Assembly: GCA_016779205.1 (NCBI GenBank)
Contig: JADHOC010000009.1
Coordinates: 112,315-176,314, forward strand
DNA from: Planctomycetota bacterium
GTDB lineage: Bacteria; Planctomycetota; UBA1135; GCA-002686595
Direction: 5' to 3'
Length of the DNA stretch: 64,000 bases
Numbering within the stretch: position 1 is the stretch's first letter; the number at the start of each line of letters is the position of its first letter. Below the pieces are notes generated by a model, which was given only the letters and a program-made list of their open reading frames with translations, had not been told where the DNA came from and made no database searches. Position numbers and translations under genes: made by a program. Positions 63,734-64,000 of the stretch are shown here, piece after piece.

Positions 63734-64000
63734 CCCCGATTCACCCAGAGCCAGAATCGAGCCATCTCCGAGAAGGGGCGGGCCTGTTGGGCTCTCAGCC
63801 CGCAAGGATGGGGTGATGGTCGCGTGATCGTCGGCAATCGGACCTTCGTGACGAACAGACTTTTCCTTCTGAGCGCCGACGGAGTTGGCGCCTCGCCGGC
63901 CGTGGGTGACGCCGGGGGGGACGGACCGTGGCCATCCGCCAGGAGCGCGTCTTGCGGGTCGTGATCGGTGGACGGGGCCGGTGAACCGCCTCCACGGCAG
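63734..64000. other. Window end, no gene seen
   Basis: The last 267 bases hold no convincing coding sequence on either strand. A weak six-base inverted repeat (63778-63783 with 63798-63803) may end the preceding transcript. A gene could start beyond the edge. Confidence 0.4.

Noticed and set aside
1..64000. Possible CRISPR array, insertion sequence, prophage or tRNA genes
   Set aside because: No regularly spaced direct repeats, transposase or integrase domains, or cloverleaf sequences were recognised by eye; a dedicated scan could still find a short element.

Overview
The window is a GC-rich, densely coded chromosomal segment from an environmental bacterium that is most likely a marine Planctomycetota. 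The main clues are three secreted proteins that share the same C-terminal domain of about 130 residues (conserved LCLGG.IGR and GET..FQ.W.RD). From memory this domain is typical of the Saltatorellus/Rohdeia/Poly30-type planctomycetes. Supporting clues are a sulfatase, a laminarin-type GH30-GH16 enzyme, Gram-negative envelope genes (porin, WaaG-like glycosyltransferase), frequent GTG/TTG starts and few Shine-Dalgarno sequences. The lineage is an inference. No rRNA, tRNA, CRISPR, insertion sequence or prophage was seen.

Region by region. 1-1.1 kb: the end of a MltF-like lytic transglycosylase. 1.2-8.4 kb: a phosphate uptake locus on the minus strand (porin, pstS, terminator, phoU fusion, pstC, pstA and two different pstB genes). 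8.8-16.2 kb: a symporter fused to a solute-binding domain, a secreted protein, a UbiB-family kinase and an arylsulfatase. 16.3-20.2 kb: a P-domain secreted protein and a kinase-like membrane protein. 20.3-27.5 kb: a nonulosonic (pseudaminic) acid and surface-glycan block with pseB, pseF, pseH and pseI but no pseC or pseG, one GT-A transferase and two tandem capsule-type transferases. 27.6-30.0 kb: a redoxin lipoprotein coupled to a cytochrome c/copper monooxygenase/TPR lipoprotein. 30.1-34.7 kb: a zinc protease with Sel1 repeats, a secreted protein and three small genes. 34.8-42.8 kb: the GH30-GH16-FN3-CBM6 enzyme, a flavoprotein, an acyltransferase and dbpA. 43.1-50.8 kb: methyltransferases, a MYG1-type phosphoesterase, a secreted protein and the UdgX plus radical SAM DNA repair pair. 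50.9-63.7 kb: small housekeeping and envelope genes, a GT4 transferase, an FkbM methyltransferase, a flavin monooxygenase, an MFS transporter and an FG-GAP protein.

Functional themes are phosphate scavenging, with signs of asymmetric ATPases and altered PhoU signalling, surface glycan synthesis, and marine polysaccharide degradation. The strongest candidates for new biology are the PstB pair with complementary motif losses, the PhoU fused to a cysteine-less phosphatase-like domain, the incomplete nonulosonate operon with duplicated capsule-type transferases, and the laminarin-directed double glycosidase.
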